Positions 16,360-24,774 of a stretch of DNA of 64,000 bases are shown here, piece by piece (position 1 is the stretch's first letter; each line of letters begins with the position of its first letter). Origin of the DNA: Rhizobiaceae bacterium (GTDB taxonomy: Bacteria > Pseudomonadota > Alphaproteobacteria > Rhizobiales > Rhizobiaceae); NCBI GenBank assembly GCA_029212415.1, contig JARGOF010000006.1, forward strand, positions 51,818-115,817, in the 5' to 3' direction. Below the pieces are notes generated by a model that was not told the origin of the DNA, did no database searches, and saw only the letters and a program-made list of their open reading frames with translations. A program made the translations under genes and the position numbers.

Positions 16360-18819
16360 ATGCGGCGGATCCTCAAAGCCCTTGTGCGTATTATTTTTAT
16401 CGCAGTGCCTCTCGTCCTGATTGGAACTGGCGCAGGGATCGTCTGGCTGAGCCGGTCCTTGCCACCGGGCTCCGGTCGCATGCAGATTGATCAATTGACT
16501 GATTCTGTTACGATTTCCCGAGATGAAAATGGTGTGCCCCACATTAGTGGCGCGTCGATTGAAGATGTGTTTACTGGCCTGGGGTTTGCCCATGCGCAGG
16601 ATAGAATGTGGCAGATGGAAGTCGTGCGAATTGCTGCACAGGGACGTCTGTCGGAGCTGTTTGGTGCGCAGACGGTGAATTCCGACAAATGGCTGCGCAG
16701 CATGGGCATCCTTGAAGCCGCTCAGTCATCTTACGACATGCTCCCGGAAACCTCGCAACGGGCGATCCGCGCCTATTCCAACGGGGTCAATGCCTGGCTC
16801 ACTCGCGAGGGCCGTGAATTCGCATCCAGGCTTCCGCCGGAGTTTGTCATTCTGGGTCATGAACCTACGACCTGGGAGCCGGCTCATACGGTTGCAGCGC
16901 TGAAAATGATGTCGGTGACCCTGGCGTCAAATTCCACGTCCGAAGTGCAGCGCCTTTCCTTTGCGCGACTGGGATTGACGCCCGATGAAATCGACGATTT
17001 GCTGCCGGCATTGTCGGCGGACAATCCACCACCGCTTCCCGATCTGACGGCGCTGCTCGGCCTGGATACGGGGCCATTGTCCGGCGCGAAAAGCGCCGAG
17101 TCTGCCCAATCGGATTTTATCCCGATGGGCCAATATGAAAAAATGGGCGCTTCGAACAATTGGGTTCTGGCAGGCGACCGAACGAAAAGCGGCCAACCGA
17201 TTCTGGCCAATGATCCGCATCTGTCTTTGTCTGCGCCATCGGTTTGGTATCTGACACATCTGAAAATCAAGGGTCCTGAAAGGGAGCAGAATCTGGTTGG
17301 TGCAACCACACCGGGCTCGCCCCTTGTTTTGCTCGGGCGCAGCAATGAGCTTGCCTGGGGGCTGACAAATACGGCGTCTGATGTTCAGGACATATTTATT
17401 GAAAAGACAAATCCTGACAATGAAGATGAATATCTGACGCCGGATGGTTGGCAGCCATTTGGCAAAAAGCAGGAAACCATCAAAATACGCGGTGGCGAGG
17501 CGGTCAGTTTTACCCGCCGCTGGACCCGCCATGGCCCGGTTCTGCCAATGGCCTATATGAATATTGGCCAATATCTGCCGGACAATACGGTTGCCGTGTT
17601 GCAATGGGTTGCTCTTGCCGATGATGATCTGACCTTTGACAGTGCCTTTACGTCGGTCAATCAGACAAGCGTCGAAGGCTTCCAGGATGCCATGGTCAAT
17701 TATGTCACGCCGATGCAGTCGATTGTGGTGGCTGATACGGCGGGCAACATCGGACTGATCGCACCGGGCCGTGTGCCGGTGCGAGACCCCAACAACCTTG
17801 TTATGGGGCGTGCGCCTGTGCCAGGTTGGGACCGTGATTATGACTGGAAAGGAACCATCCCCTTCGAGGGGCTTCCGCGACAGTTCAATCCCGAAATGGG
17901 TGCAATCGGAACGGCAAATACCAAAATCGTTGGAGCGGATTACCCCTATCTTCTGACCTTTGACTGGGATGAGCCGTGGCGGCAGGAACGTATCAATGAG
18001 TTGATCGTCGACAATCGCTCGCCGCAAACCACGACGCTGTCACAGGTGGCGCAGGCCGATGTCACATCAACGGCTTTTGCATCAATCGGTCCGAGAATGA
18101 TTGCACTGGTCGAGGCGAAAGCCAATGTCGATCCGAAAGCTCTCAGGACGCTGAAGGCCTGGGATTACACCATGGTGCGCGACGCGCGTGCACCCCTCAT
18201 ATTCATGGCCTGGATCCGGGAAAGCATGAAGGGTATTTATGCCGATGATCTGGGGGCGGCATTTGATCCCTGGTTCCGGGCTCGTGTGGATGTCATGCAA
18301 AGGCTTCTGGATGGCCAGGTGTCACGTGACTGGTGCGATGACCGGCTGACGGTCGGGCAGGAAAGTTGCGCCGATATATTGGCGGCTGCGCTGACGCGCG
18401 CCATCAGTGATCTGGAGAGCCGTTACGGCGAGGAGCGCAGCCAGTGGAGCTGGGGCAAGGCGCATTTGAGTGCCGGTGCCCATGCACCGTTCTCGCAGGT
18501 GCCGATGTTGAAATGGTTTTTCGACATACAGGTGGAAAGTGCCGGTGGTCCCTTCACGCTGGATCGCGGCCTGACAACGTTCAGCGATGCAGAGTCGCCC
18601 TTTATCAACACGCATGGTTCGAGCTTCCGTGGCATCTATGATTTTTCGGATCTGAACAAGTCGACATTCATTCAAACGACCGGTCAGTCCGGAAATCCGT
18701 TCTCACGGCATTACCGTGATTTTGCCCGCCCCTGGTCGGATGTTGAAGCAATCCGGATTCCGACGGACCCGGCGGTCTATGAGATGAGCGTCAAGGGCAC
18801 GTGGCAATTGACTCCCTGA
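16360..18819 (+). CDS. Penicillin acylase family (Ntn hydrolase) precursor
   Basis: About 819 residues. An N-terminal hydrophobic segment (about residues 5-30) acts as signal or anchor for the periplasm. The alpha-chain part has ISGASIEDVFTGLGFAHAQDRMWQME, read as two halves around FTGLGFAHAQDR. The autocatalytic site is at GASNNWVLAG: cleavage before the Ser exposes it as the N-terminal nucleophile of the beta chain. ANDPHLSLSAPSVWY follows, as in other members. Homologues hydrolyse penicillins, glutaryl-7-ACA or, more often in nature, N-acyl homoserine lactones and other acyl amides, so quorum quenching is one possibility but unproven. ATG 16360 has GAAGGA upstream. Transcribed divergently from the dehydrogenase gene. 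Confidence 0.93.
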   Translation: MRRILKALVRIIFIAVPLVLIGTGAGIVWLSRSLPPGSGRMQIDQLTDSVTISRDENGVPHISGASIEDVFTGLGFAHAQDRMWQMEVVRIAAQGRLSELFGAQTVNSDKWLRSMGILEAAQSSYDMLPETSQRAIRAYSNGVNAWLTREGREFASRLPPEFVILGHEPTTWEPAHTVAALKMMSVTLASNSTSEVQRLSFARLGLTPDEIDDLLPALSADNPPPLPDLTALLGLDTGPLSGAKSAESAQSDFIPMGQYEKMGASNNWVLAGDRTKSGQPILANDPHLSLSAPSVWYLTHLKIKGPEREQNLVGATTPGSPLVLLGRSNELAWGLTNTASDVQDIFIEKTNPDNEDEYLTPDGWQPFGKKQETIKIRGGEAVSFTRRWTRHGPVLPMAYMNIGQYLPDNTVAVLQWVALADDDLTFDSAFTSVNQTSVEGFQDAMVNYVTPMQSIVVADTAGNIGLIAPGRVPVRDPNNLVMGRAPVPGWDRDYDWKGTIPFEGLPRQFNPEMGAIGTANTKIVGADYPYLLTFDWDEPWRQERINELIVDNRSPQTTTLSQVAQADVTSTAFASIGPRMIALVEAKANVDPKALRTLKAWDYTMVRDARAPLIFMAWIRESMKGIYADDLGAAFDPWFRARVDVMQRLLDGQVSRDWCDDRLTVGQESCADILAAALTRAISDLESRYGEERSQWSWGKAHLSAGAHAPFSQVPMLKWFFDIQVESAGGPFTLDRGLTTFSDAESPFINTHGSSFRGIYDFSDLNKSTFIQTTGQSGNPFSRHYRDFARPWSDVEAIRIPTDPAVYEMSVKGTWQLTP

Positions 18820-18860
18820 TGGGTTTCTGTTCCCTGCCGGTAGACTTTTGTCGATTTGTA

Positions 18861-18874
18861 ACCGTACCTACGGT
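18861..18874. promoter_or_regulatory. 14-bp palindrome accgtacctacggt in HEPN upstream region
   Basis: Two 6-base arms (ACCGTA and TACGGT) separated by CC form a compact inverted repeat about 180 bases ahead of the HEPN-like gene and 41 bases after the acylase stop. The 2-base spacer makes it unlikely as an RNA hairpin, so a dimeric protein-binding site or a chance palindrome are the options. Confidence 0.35.
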
Positions 18875-19051
18875 ATATAATCGTTGTTAATGGCCAGACT
18901 CTGCAAGACAACCAGTGGTGGAGACAGTGTGCTGGCGTCGTTTTGCAGCCTGATATCGCCAAATGAAGGCTGTGCGGATGACGTTGCCGATCACAGCATA
19001 GGTGTTGTCTGTTAGGGTATTTACCGGACGACCCATCCATTAGGAGTTGGT

Positions 19052-19606
19052 ATGAAAGCGACGCAAATAACATTCGAGGAGTCATTTCTGATTCAGTCGC
19101 ACGCGCTTGTCGAATGCTTAGTGCGCCTAGGAGAGATGGAAGTCTCACAGAATGTCGAATTCGAAAACCTGAAAGACAAAATATACGGACAGACTGCGAA
19201 GATCATCAAAAAAAGCCATCCAGAAGTGCCAATCTTCAAAGGACAAGGATCGTTATTGACAGTGTTCTATCTTTTACTTGTGCTTCCTCACGAACTGATA
19301 GGACAAGAAAAACTCGTAAAAGCCTACGATATGACCAAAGCGGAAGAAATCGCGGCGGCGGCTAGCCTAAATGTCGCAAACAGCTACAAACCGACAAAGC
19401 CTATTTTGACACACTTTCGCAACGCGCTGTCACACGGGAGAATTGGATGGAACAACAATCGGCTGACCATATCCGATGTAATGCAAAGAGCAAAAGTTAC
19501 CTCCAAATTTTACGCAGAGTTTACAATGGAAGGCCTTGGTGAAATTGCCCAGGAACTGAACATGGCATTTGCTATGTATGTCGAAACAGCCCTTAAGAAA
19601 AGATAA
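19052..19606 (+). CDS. HEPN-like domain protein (pEK499_p136-type), possible RNase/defence
   Basis: About 184 residues, predicted all-helical. The motif HFRNALSHGRIGW at about 121-133 contains R-x4-H (Arg123, His128), the catalytic signature of HEPN RNases (found in Abi, toxin-antitoxin and CRISPR-associated proteins). Surrounding sequence resembles the pEK499_p136-type HEPN family. A hydrophobic helix (SLLTVFYLLLVL) is internal. The ATG at 19052 has an ideal AGGAG five bases upstream, so it should be translated. The gene is visibly more A/T-rich than its neighbours and uses codons (ata, aaa, tta, cta) rare nearby, indicating acquisition. It stands alone between a penicillin acylase gene and an exporter operon, with no obvious antitoxin partner, only a 54-codon ORF downstream on the opposite strand. 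The functional assignment is inference. Confidence 0.75.
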   Translation: MKATQITFEESFLIQSHALVECLVRLGEMEVSQNVEFENLKDKIYGQTAKIIKKSHPEVPIFKGQGSLLTVFYLLLVLPHELIGQEKLVKAYDMTKAEEIAAAASLNVANSYKPTKPILTHFRNALSHGRIGWNNNRLTISDVMQRAKVTSKFYAEFTMEGLGEIAQELNMAFAMYVETALKKR

Positions 19607-19664
19607 TACAATTTCTTTGAAGCTTGCTGGAAAAGGCTAAACTTGCGGCGACGTCAGACCGACG

Positions 19665-19829
19665 CTAAGCAGTAATTTTGGGCTCGAAGTCGACCTTGAT
19701 CAAACCTAACTTAATCGCCTCAAGGTTGTTCTCCCTTAGGGTTTCCGTTCCAAAAACGGCCCCCTGTACCCCGTGGCAGGCACGCCATTGACCGAAATCA
19801 AAATATGTCCTGTGTTGCCGGTGCACCAT
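19665..19829 (-). pseudogene. 54-residue ORF, likely remnant of a foreign gene
   Basis: A minus-strand frame runs from ATG at 19829 to TAG at 19665, too short for usual gene calling. It reads as protein-like at its C-terminus (GTETLRENNLEAIKLGLIK then VDFEPKITA and stop), suggesting the 3' end of a lost gene. There is no ribosome-binding site and an in-frame TAA lies 7 codons upstream of the ATG. I do not recognise the family. It faces the HEPN-like gene and shares the odd, non-neighbour-like composition, so both may belong to one decayed insertion. Confidence 0.3.
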
Positions 19830-19851
19830 GCATCGGAACAGGGATTTTTAC

Positions 19852-21117
19852 ATGGCGCCGTCGAAGAGTGATATTGAAACGACCGTGAAGAGCGGCCAGA
19901 GACGAAAAATCACGCGGCCTTTGGTCTGGGCGATGGTTCTTTTGCTCGTCGGTATGTCTGCCTTCTGGTACTGGAGCAGTGGATCGTCGCAGGATGGTGG
20001 TGCGAATTTCACCACCGAACCGGCGCGTATTTCAGATATTGTCGTGGTTGTCAGTGCGACAGGAACTGTGGAGCCGACAAACAAGGTCGAGGTTTCAAGT
20101 GAACTGTCCGGCACAATCAAGGCCGTTGAAGCGGATGACAATGACGAAGTCAAAAGCGGTCAAATTCTGGCGCGCCTTGATACCAGCAGGCTGGAAGCCA
20201 CAGTCGAGCACAGCAGAGCAACACTGGCTGTCAGAAAGGCCAAAGAGGTGGAGGCCGAAGCGACGCTCGAAGAGATGCAGTCTTCCTATGACAGGGCAGT
20301 GCAACTTCATGGCAAGGGTATTGCTTCTATGGAAACCTTGCTGACGGCAAAGGCAGCGCTGCAACGGGCGCGGGCAGCGCTCCTGAGTGCCAAGGCAGAA
20401 ATTCGTGTCGCCGAAGCCGATTTGAAGGTGGAAATTACCAATCTCGACAAGGCTTGCATATGTTCACCGATCGACGGAATTGTGCTTCAACGCGATGTCG
20501 AGGTGGGGCAGATCGTTGCCTCGTCCCTGCAAGCGCCGATACTTTTCACGATCGCGGAAGATTTGCGAAACATGGAAATCCAGATCGATATCGATGAGGC
20601 CGATATCGGCAAGGTCGCTGTCGGCAATAGGTCCAGTTTTACAGTTGAGGCCTATCAGGGACAGGTTTTTCCGGCCGTCATTTCGGAGCTCAGATATATG
20701 CCGGAGACCATTGATGGCGTGGTGACCTACAAGGCTGTCTTGTCCATCAAGAATGAGGAATTATTGCTTCGCCCCGGCATGACGGCCACTGCAGAGATCA
20801 TTGTCGCGGAAATTGATGATGCGCTGAGCGTACCCAACGCGGCCTTGCGGTTTGTCATGCCTGTGGACAATGAAACCGAGTCAGAAGGCGGATCGGGCTT
20901 GCTGGGACTGTTGTTCAAGAATCGGCCTTCTGCTGCACCCACTGCGGTCAACGAGGCAAGGGCCGATGGAAAGAGAACGCTATGGGTGCTGCGTGGTCAG
21001 GAGGCTGTCGCGGTTGAGGTGCTTGCCGGAGCGAGCGATGGATCTGTCACCGAAATACGTGAAGGCGATCTGGCCGCTGGCGATGCAGTCATCACGGACG
21101 TGGTGACGCAACCATGA
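19852..21117 (+). CDS. MacA/HlyD-type periplasmic adaptor of ABC exporter
   Basis: About 421 residues. A cytoplasmic N-terminal tail is followed by one transmembrane helix (PLVWAMVLLLVGMSAFWYW), a biotinyl-lipoyl-like half motif (VSATGTVEPTNKVEVSSELSG), a long coiled-coil hairpin (about 110-190) and the second lipoyl half, DKACICSPIDGIVL. Beta-barrel and membrane-proximal parts follow. It is the adaptor of a tripartite MacAB-like system exporting macrolides, peptides or lipoproteins; the cargo is unknown. The start at 19852 follows CAGGGA; an upstream ATG at 19828 is less likely. Its stop overlaps the start of the ATPase gene (ATGA). No outer membrane TolC gene is adjacent. Confidence 0.93.
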   Translation: MAPSKSDIETTVKSGQRRKITRPLVWAMVLLLVGMSAFWYWSSGSSQDGGANFTTEPARISDIVVVVSATGTVEPTNKVEVSSELSGTIKAVEADDNDEVKSGQILARLDTSRLEATVEHSRATLAVRKAKEVEAEATLEEMQSSYDRAVQLHGKGIASMETLLTAKAALQRARAALLSAKAEIRVAEADLKVEITNLDKACICSPIDGIVLQRDVEVGQIVASSLQAPILFTIAEDLRNMEIQIDIDEADIGKVAVGNRSSFTVEAYQGQVFPAVISELRYMPETIDGVVTYKAVLSIKNEELLLRPGMTATAEIIVAEIDDALSVPNAALRFVMPVDNETESEGGSGLLGLLFKNRPSAAPTAVNEARADGKRTLWVLRGQEAVAVEVLAGASDGSVTEIREGDLAAGDAVITDVVTQP

Positions 21118-21854
21118 CCGAAAGGGTCTCAAAAAAAAACACAGAGGATCCTCAGGCCGCTCCGCTAATCCATCTTGAGGGTGTCAGTAAAATCTATGGC
21201 CAGGGCGAGGCGAAAGTTTACGCCCTGCGCGGTATCGACCTGGTGATCCAGTCGGGAGAATTTGCCGCGATCATGGGCCCAAGCGGTTCTGGAAAATCCA
21301 CTGCGATGAACATAATTGGCTGTCTGGATACACCGACCGAGGGACACTACCGGTTTGGTGGAGTGGAGGTCGGTGGCCTTGGTCGTGATCAGCGGGCCCT
21401 GTTGCGGCGCAATTTCCTGGGTTTCGTATTCCAGGGATACAATCTGCTGGCGCGAACCTCGGCGCTCGACAATGTCGAGTTGCCACTGATTTACAAGGGT
21501 GTTCCTGCTGCAAAACGCAAAAGCATGGCACTTGAAGCGCTTGCAAAGGTCGGTCTTGCGGGGCGTGAGTCGCATGACCCGTCGCAATTGTCGGGAGGCC
21601 AGCAACAGCGCGTAGCCATCGCACGGGCCATCGTCACGCGGCCGGATGTCATCCTTGCCGATGAACCGACAGGCAATCTGGATTCGGCCCGTGGTGAAGA
21701 AATCATGGATCTGCTGACGGCGCTCAACCGTGACGAAGGCATCACCATCATCATGGTCACCCATGAGCCGGATATGGCTGAATATGCGGATCGGCTGATC
21801 CGGTTCGTTGATGGGCGGGTTGAATCCGACGTCCAAAATCCGGTGAGGAACTGA
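21114..21854 (+). CDS. ABC transporter ATP-binding protein, MacB/LolD type
   Basis: About 246 residues. Walker A GPSGSGKS, the Q-loop in [21 protein letters not shown], the signature [15 protein letters not shown], Walker [14 protein letters not shown] and the H-loop [10 protein letters not shown] are all intact. The sequence, including [14 protein letters not shown], is of the MacB/LolD/FtsE-related branch. It overlaps the adaptor gene by 4 bases and is 1 base from the permease gene, so the three form a single operon. It energises the MacB-like permease encoded next. Confidence 0.96.
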   Translation: MTERVSKKNTEDPQAAPLIHLEGVSKIYGQGEAKVYALRGIDLVIQSGEFAAIMGPSGSGKSTAMNIIGCLDTPTEGHYRFGGVEVGGLGRDQRALLRRNFLGFVFQGYNLLARTSALDNVELPLIYKGVPAAKRKSMALEALAKVGLAGRESHDPSQLSGGQQQRVAIARAIVTRPDVILADEPTGNLDSARGEEIMDLLTALNRDEGITIIMVTHEPDMAEYADRLIRFVDGRVESDVQNPVRN

Positions 21855-21855
21855 T

Positions 21856-23067
21856 ATGTTCTACGAGACCGTTCGCCTCGCTCTGCAAGCCATCATGCGC
21901 AATCTGCTGCGCTCATTCCTGACCGTGCTTGGCATTGTCATCGGTGTAGCGGCCGTCATTGCGCTGGTGACTGTCGGTCAGGGATCAACCGATCAGGTTG
22001 AGGCGGATGTCACAGCGCTGGGCACCAATCTGCTGATGATCAAGCCAGGTCAGGCCTCGCAGGGACCGGGGTCGACAACGGGATCGGCTGCCAGTCTGAC
22101 ATTGAAAGATGTCGATGCAATCGAGTCGGAGATTGCCCGGGTGAGGGTGGCGGCACCGACCAGCGCGCGCAGCATGACAGCCATCTACGGCAACGAAAAT
22201 CACGCGACGAGTGTCACCGGCACAGACAATCGCTATCTGGTCGCCCGGGATTGGGAGGTTGCCCTGGGTCGGTCGTTTTATGACAGCGAATTGAGGGCAG
22301 GCGCTGCGGCCTGCATCATTGGTGACACCATCCGTGCGGAGCTCTTTGGCAATGGGGATCCGCTGGGTGCCGCTATTCGCCTGAAGCAGATTTCCTGCCG
22401 GGTCATCGGTGTTCTTGAAGCCAGGGGGGCCTCCAGCTTCGGAACCGACCAGGACGATCTGATCCTGCTGCCCATCCGTACTTTTCAGCGCCGTATTGCA
22501 GGCAATCAGGATGTGGACCTGATTTATGCGGCCGTGAAGGAGAACGCGTCAACTGAAAAGGCAAAGGCGGATATCGAGCGGTTGATGCGCGAGCGACGGC
22601 GTATCTCTGCAGGTGAAGAGGATGATTTCAATGTGTTCGACATGAAGCAGATATCCTCCATGCTGACCGGTATCACCACGGTGCTGACAAGCCTGCTTTC
22701 GGCCGTGGCCGCGGTCAGCCTTTTCGTTGGCGGCATCGGTATCATGAATATCATGCTGGTCTCTGTCACCGAAAGAACAAGGGAGATCGGCATTCGGCTG
22801 GCTGTCGGGGCGACCGAGGGGCAGGTCTTGCTGCAGTTTCTCGTGGAGTCGATTGTGCTGTCACTGATCGGCGGCCTGATCGGCATTATTCTGGGGCTGG
22901 GTCTGGCCTTGATTGGCGTGCGGATTCTTGCTGTGCCCTTTGCGCCCGACCCCACTCTTATCGGCGTGGCCTTTTTGTTCTCTGCAGTGGTCGGCGTGGT
23001 GTTCGGATATTTTCCCGCGCGGCGAGCAGCCCGGCTCGATCCCATCGAGGCGTTGCGTCATCAGTAG
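21856..23067 (+). CDS. MacB-like ABC exporter permease (FtsX domain)
   Basis: About 403 residues with the MacB topology: the first transmembrane helix near 16-40 ([22 protein letters not shown]), a large periplasmic MacB_PCD domain (about 45-270), then three transmembrane helices in the FtsX domain ending with [20 protein letters not shown], the typical C-terminal coupling sequence. [21 protein letters not shown] is the conserved cytoplasmic loop that contacts the ATPase. As ATPase and permease are separate polypeptides, this is a MacB split form. It uses periplasmic mechanotransmission to push substrates out. It is the last gene of its operon; the next gene is convergent. Confidence 0.95.
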   Translation: MFYETVRLALQAIMRNLLRSFLTVLGIVIGVAAVIALVTVGQGSTDQVEADVTALGTNLLMIKPGQASQGPGSTTGSAASLTLKDVDAIESEIARVRVAAPTSARSMTAIYGNENHATSVTGTDNRYLVARDWEVALGRSFYDSELRAGAAACIIGDTIRAELFGNGDPLGAAIRLKQISCRVIGVLEARGASSFGTDQDDLILLPIRTFQRRIAGNQDVDLIYAAVKENASTEKAKADIERLMRERRRISAGEEDDFNVFDMKQISSMLTGITTVLTSLLSAVAAVSLFVGGIGIMNIMLVSVTERTREIGIRLAVGATEGQVLLQFLVESIVLSLIGGLIGIILGLGLALIGVRILAVPFAPDPTLIGVAFLFSAVVGVVFGYFPARRAARLDPIEALRHQ

Positions 23068-23087
23068 CACTTCAAAGAAAGAGCGAT

Positions 23088-23918
23088 TTAACGCTTGAGA
23101 TGGCGTGTCAGGCGTTTTTCCATTGCATTCCAGAGATTGCGCAGGCCCTCGACGATGATCAGATAGAAAATGGCGGCCCATATATAGGCCTGGAAATCGA
23201 AGGTGCGCGAATAGGCGCGGCGGGTTTCCCCAAAGAGATCGAAGACCGTAATGATGGCAACGATCGCCGAGCCTTTGATCATCAATATGATTTCGTTGCC
23301 ATAGGGACGCAGGGCGACAATAAGTGCCTGGGGGATAATGACCTTCCAATAGGTGTGGAACCGCGAGAGGCCCAGCGCCTTCGCGCCCTCATGCTGGCCT
23401 CTCGGTACGCTTTGCAGCGCACCTCTGAGGATCTCAGCCTGATAGGCTGCTGTATTCAAGGTAAAGGCCAGGATGGCACAGTTCCAGGGTTCGCGAAAGA
23501 AACCCCATAGGCCAATGGAGTCCAGAGCGTGTCTGAACTCTCCCAGTCCATAATAGATCAGAAACAATTGGGCGATCAGAGGCGTTCCGCGAAAGAAGTA
23601 GACATAGAAGAATGCCGGCATGGAGAGCAATGGATTGTTTGACATGCGACCCAGAGCGACCGGGACAGAGGCAATTGCGCCCAGAATGATGGAAATGCTC
23701 ACAAGGGTCAGCGTCACGCCAAGCCCGGAGAAATACTTTGGCGCGTATTTTGCCACCTTTTCGGGGTCCCACTCAGCCGTCAGGAAGAGGATGACGCCAA
23801 TGGCGACCAAAATCCAGATCGCCATAAGCGACAGCCCGGCAAATCTGGATATTGTCCATGGCCGGGGCGCAGGCGGCGGCGGTCTCTGTGGAGCGATCAG
23901 CTGCTTGGCAAAACTCAT
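23088..23918 (-). CDS. Polar amino-acid ABC transporter permease (HisM-like)
   Basis: About 276 residues. The N-terminus is longer than usual, with a Pro-rich stretch before the first transmembrane helix near 27-50. The BPD_transp_1 core has VTLTLVSISIILGAI, the PLIAQLFLIYYG segment and the EAA loop ILRGALQSVPRGQHEGAKAL. It resembles HisM/ArtM/GltK permeases for basic or acidic polar amino acids. It overlaps the second permease gene by 4 bases. No ATP-binding subunit gene is present in this cluster, so the ATPase must come from elsewhere. Substrate is probably a basic or polar amino acid, inferred from the binding protein. Confidence 0.94.
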   Translation of the reverse strand: MSFAKQLIAPQRPPPPAPRPWTISRFAGLSLMAIWILVAIGVILFLTAEWDPEKVAKYAPKYFSGLGVTLTLVSISIILGAIASVPVALGRMSNNPLLSMPAFFYVYFFRGTPLIAQLFLIYYGLGEFRHALDSIGLWGFFREPWNCAILAFTLNTAAYQAEILRGALQSVPRGQHEGAKALGLSRFHTYWKVIIPQALIVALRPYGNEIILMIKGSAIVAIITVFDLFGETRRAYSRTFDFQAYIWAAIFYLIIVEGLRNLWNAMEKRLTRHLKR

Positions 23919-24628
23919 ACCCGGATCCCCGACCTTTCCACGTGGCGCTCGATCCGGTTGATCATGATCGAGGAAAGCAGAGCCAGAGCAAGAAACAGCA
24001 GGCAGGCGATGCCGTAAAACAGGAATGCTTCCTTGCTGACGCGCGCTGCTATTCCCGCCTGACGCAGGATATCAGGCAGCCCGATGACGGATACAAGCGC
24101 CGTTTCCTTCAGCAGGATCATCCACAGATTGCCAAGACCGGGCAGTGCAATGCGGATCAGTTGCGGCAGGATGATGTTGAACATTGTCTGAAACCTGTTC
24201 AGACCAAGCGCGCTACCCGCTTCATACTGGCCAGCCGGAATGGCCCGGAATGCCGAAAGGAAGACCTCGCTGCAAAAGGCGGAGAAGACGACGCCCAGTG
24301 CGATCATGCCGGCCAGAAACGAATTGATTTCAAAAGTGGTTTCGATTCCCAGTGCCAGCAGCAACTGGCGGATGCCGATTTGCAGGCCGTAATAGACGAG
24401 AAAAAGCGTCAGAAGTTCAGGCAGGCCCCGGAATATGGTGGTGTAGACCTCCGCAGCCATGCGCAATGTCTTTTCATCGCTCTGTTTCGCGAGCGACAGA
24501 AAAAAGCCTGCGATCAGGCCAAGCGGCAGGGTGGCAAAAGCGAGACCGATGGTGACAAGAACGCCGAATGCAATCTCGTCTCCCCATCCATCGGGGCCGA
24601 AACTCAACAGAATGAAAGTCTGTTCCAT
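23915..24628 (-). CDS. Polar amino-acid ABC transporter permease (HisQ-like)
   Basis: About 237 residues with five hydrophobic segments. FGVLVTIGLAFATLPLGL, the TIFRGLPELLTLFLVYYG segment and the EAA loop (FLSAFRAIPAGQYEAGSAL) match the HisQ/GlnP-type permeases. It pairs with the following HisM-like protein (4-base overlap) to form the membrane pore. Upstream on the same strand lies the binding-protein gene, separated by a strong intrinsic terminator, which should make the permeases less abundant than the binding protein. Confidence 0.94.
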   Translation of the reverse strand: MEQTFILLSFGPDGWGDEIAFGVLVTIGLAFATLPLGLIAGFFLSLAKQSDEKTLRMAAEVYTTIFRGLPELLTLFLVYYGLQIGIRQLLLALGIETTFEINSFLAGMIALGVVFSAFCSEVFLSAFRAIPAGQYEAGSALGLNRFQTMFNIILPQLIRIALPGLGNLWMILLKETALVSVIGLPDILRQAGIAARVSKEAFLFYGIACLLFLALALLSSIMINRIERHVERSGIRV

Positions 24629-24725
24629 GGTTTCTTTTCGTTTGTCGCCTGATAGCCGGGCTTAATTGGTGGGGCGCACGCATGCCATATTTGCACATTT
24701 TTGCAAAGATGCATCGGGCACCGCG

Positions 24726-24752
24726 AAAAACGGCGGGATTGAACCCGCCGTT
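24726..24752 (-). terminator. Rho-independent terminator after the binding-protein gene
   Basis: A perfect 9-bp stem AACGGCGGG / CCCGCCGTT with a 6-base loop is followed, on the minus strand, by a T-run (TTTTT at 24726-24730). It sits 23 bases after the binding-protein stop and before the two permease genes, so read-through would give the usual excess of binding protein over permease. Confidence 0.88.
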
Positions 24753-24774
24753 ATGTCCTATTCATGAATGCCGA

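Noticed and set aside
18777-19148. 123-residue minus-strand ORF over the acylase end and HEPN start
   Set aside because: Crosses two genes and is Cys/His/Leu-rich shadow; no motif.
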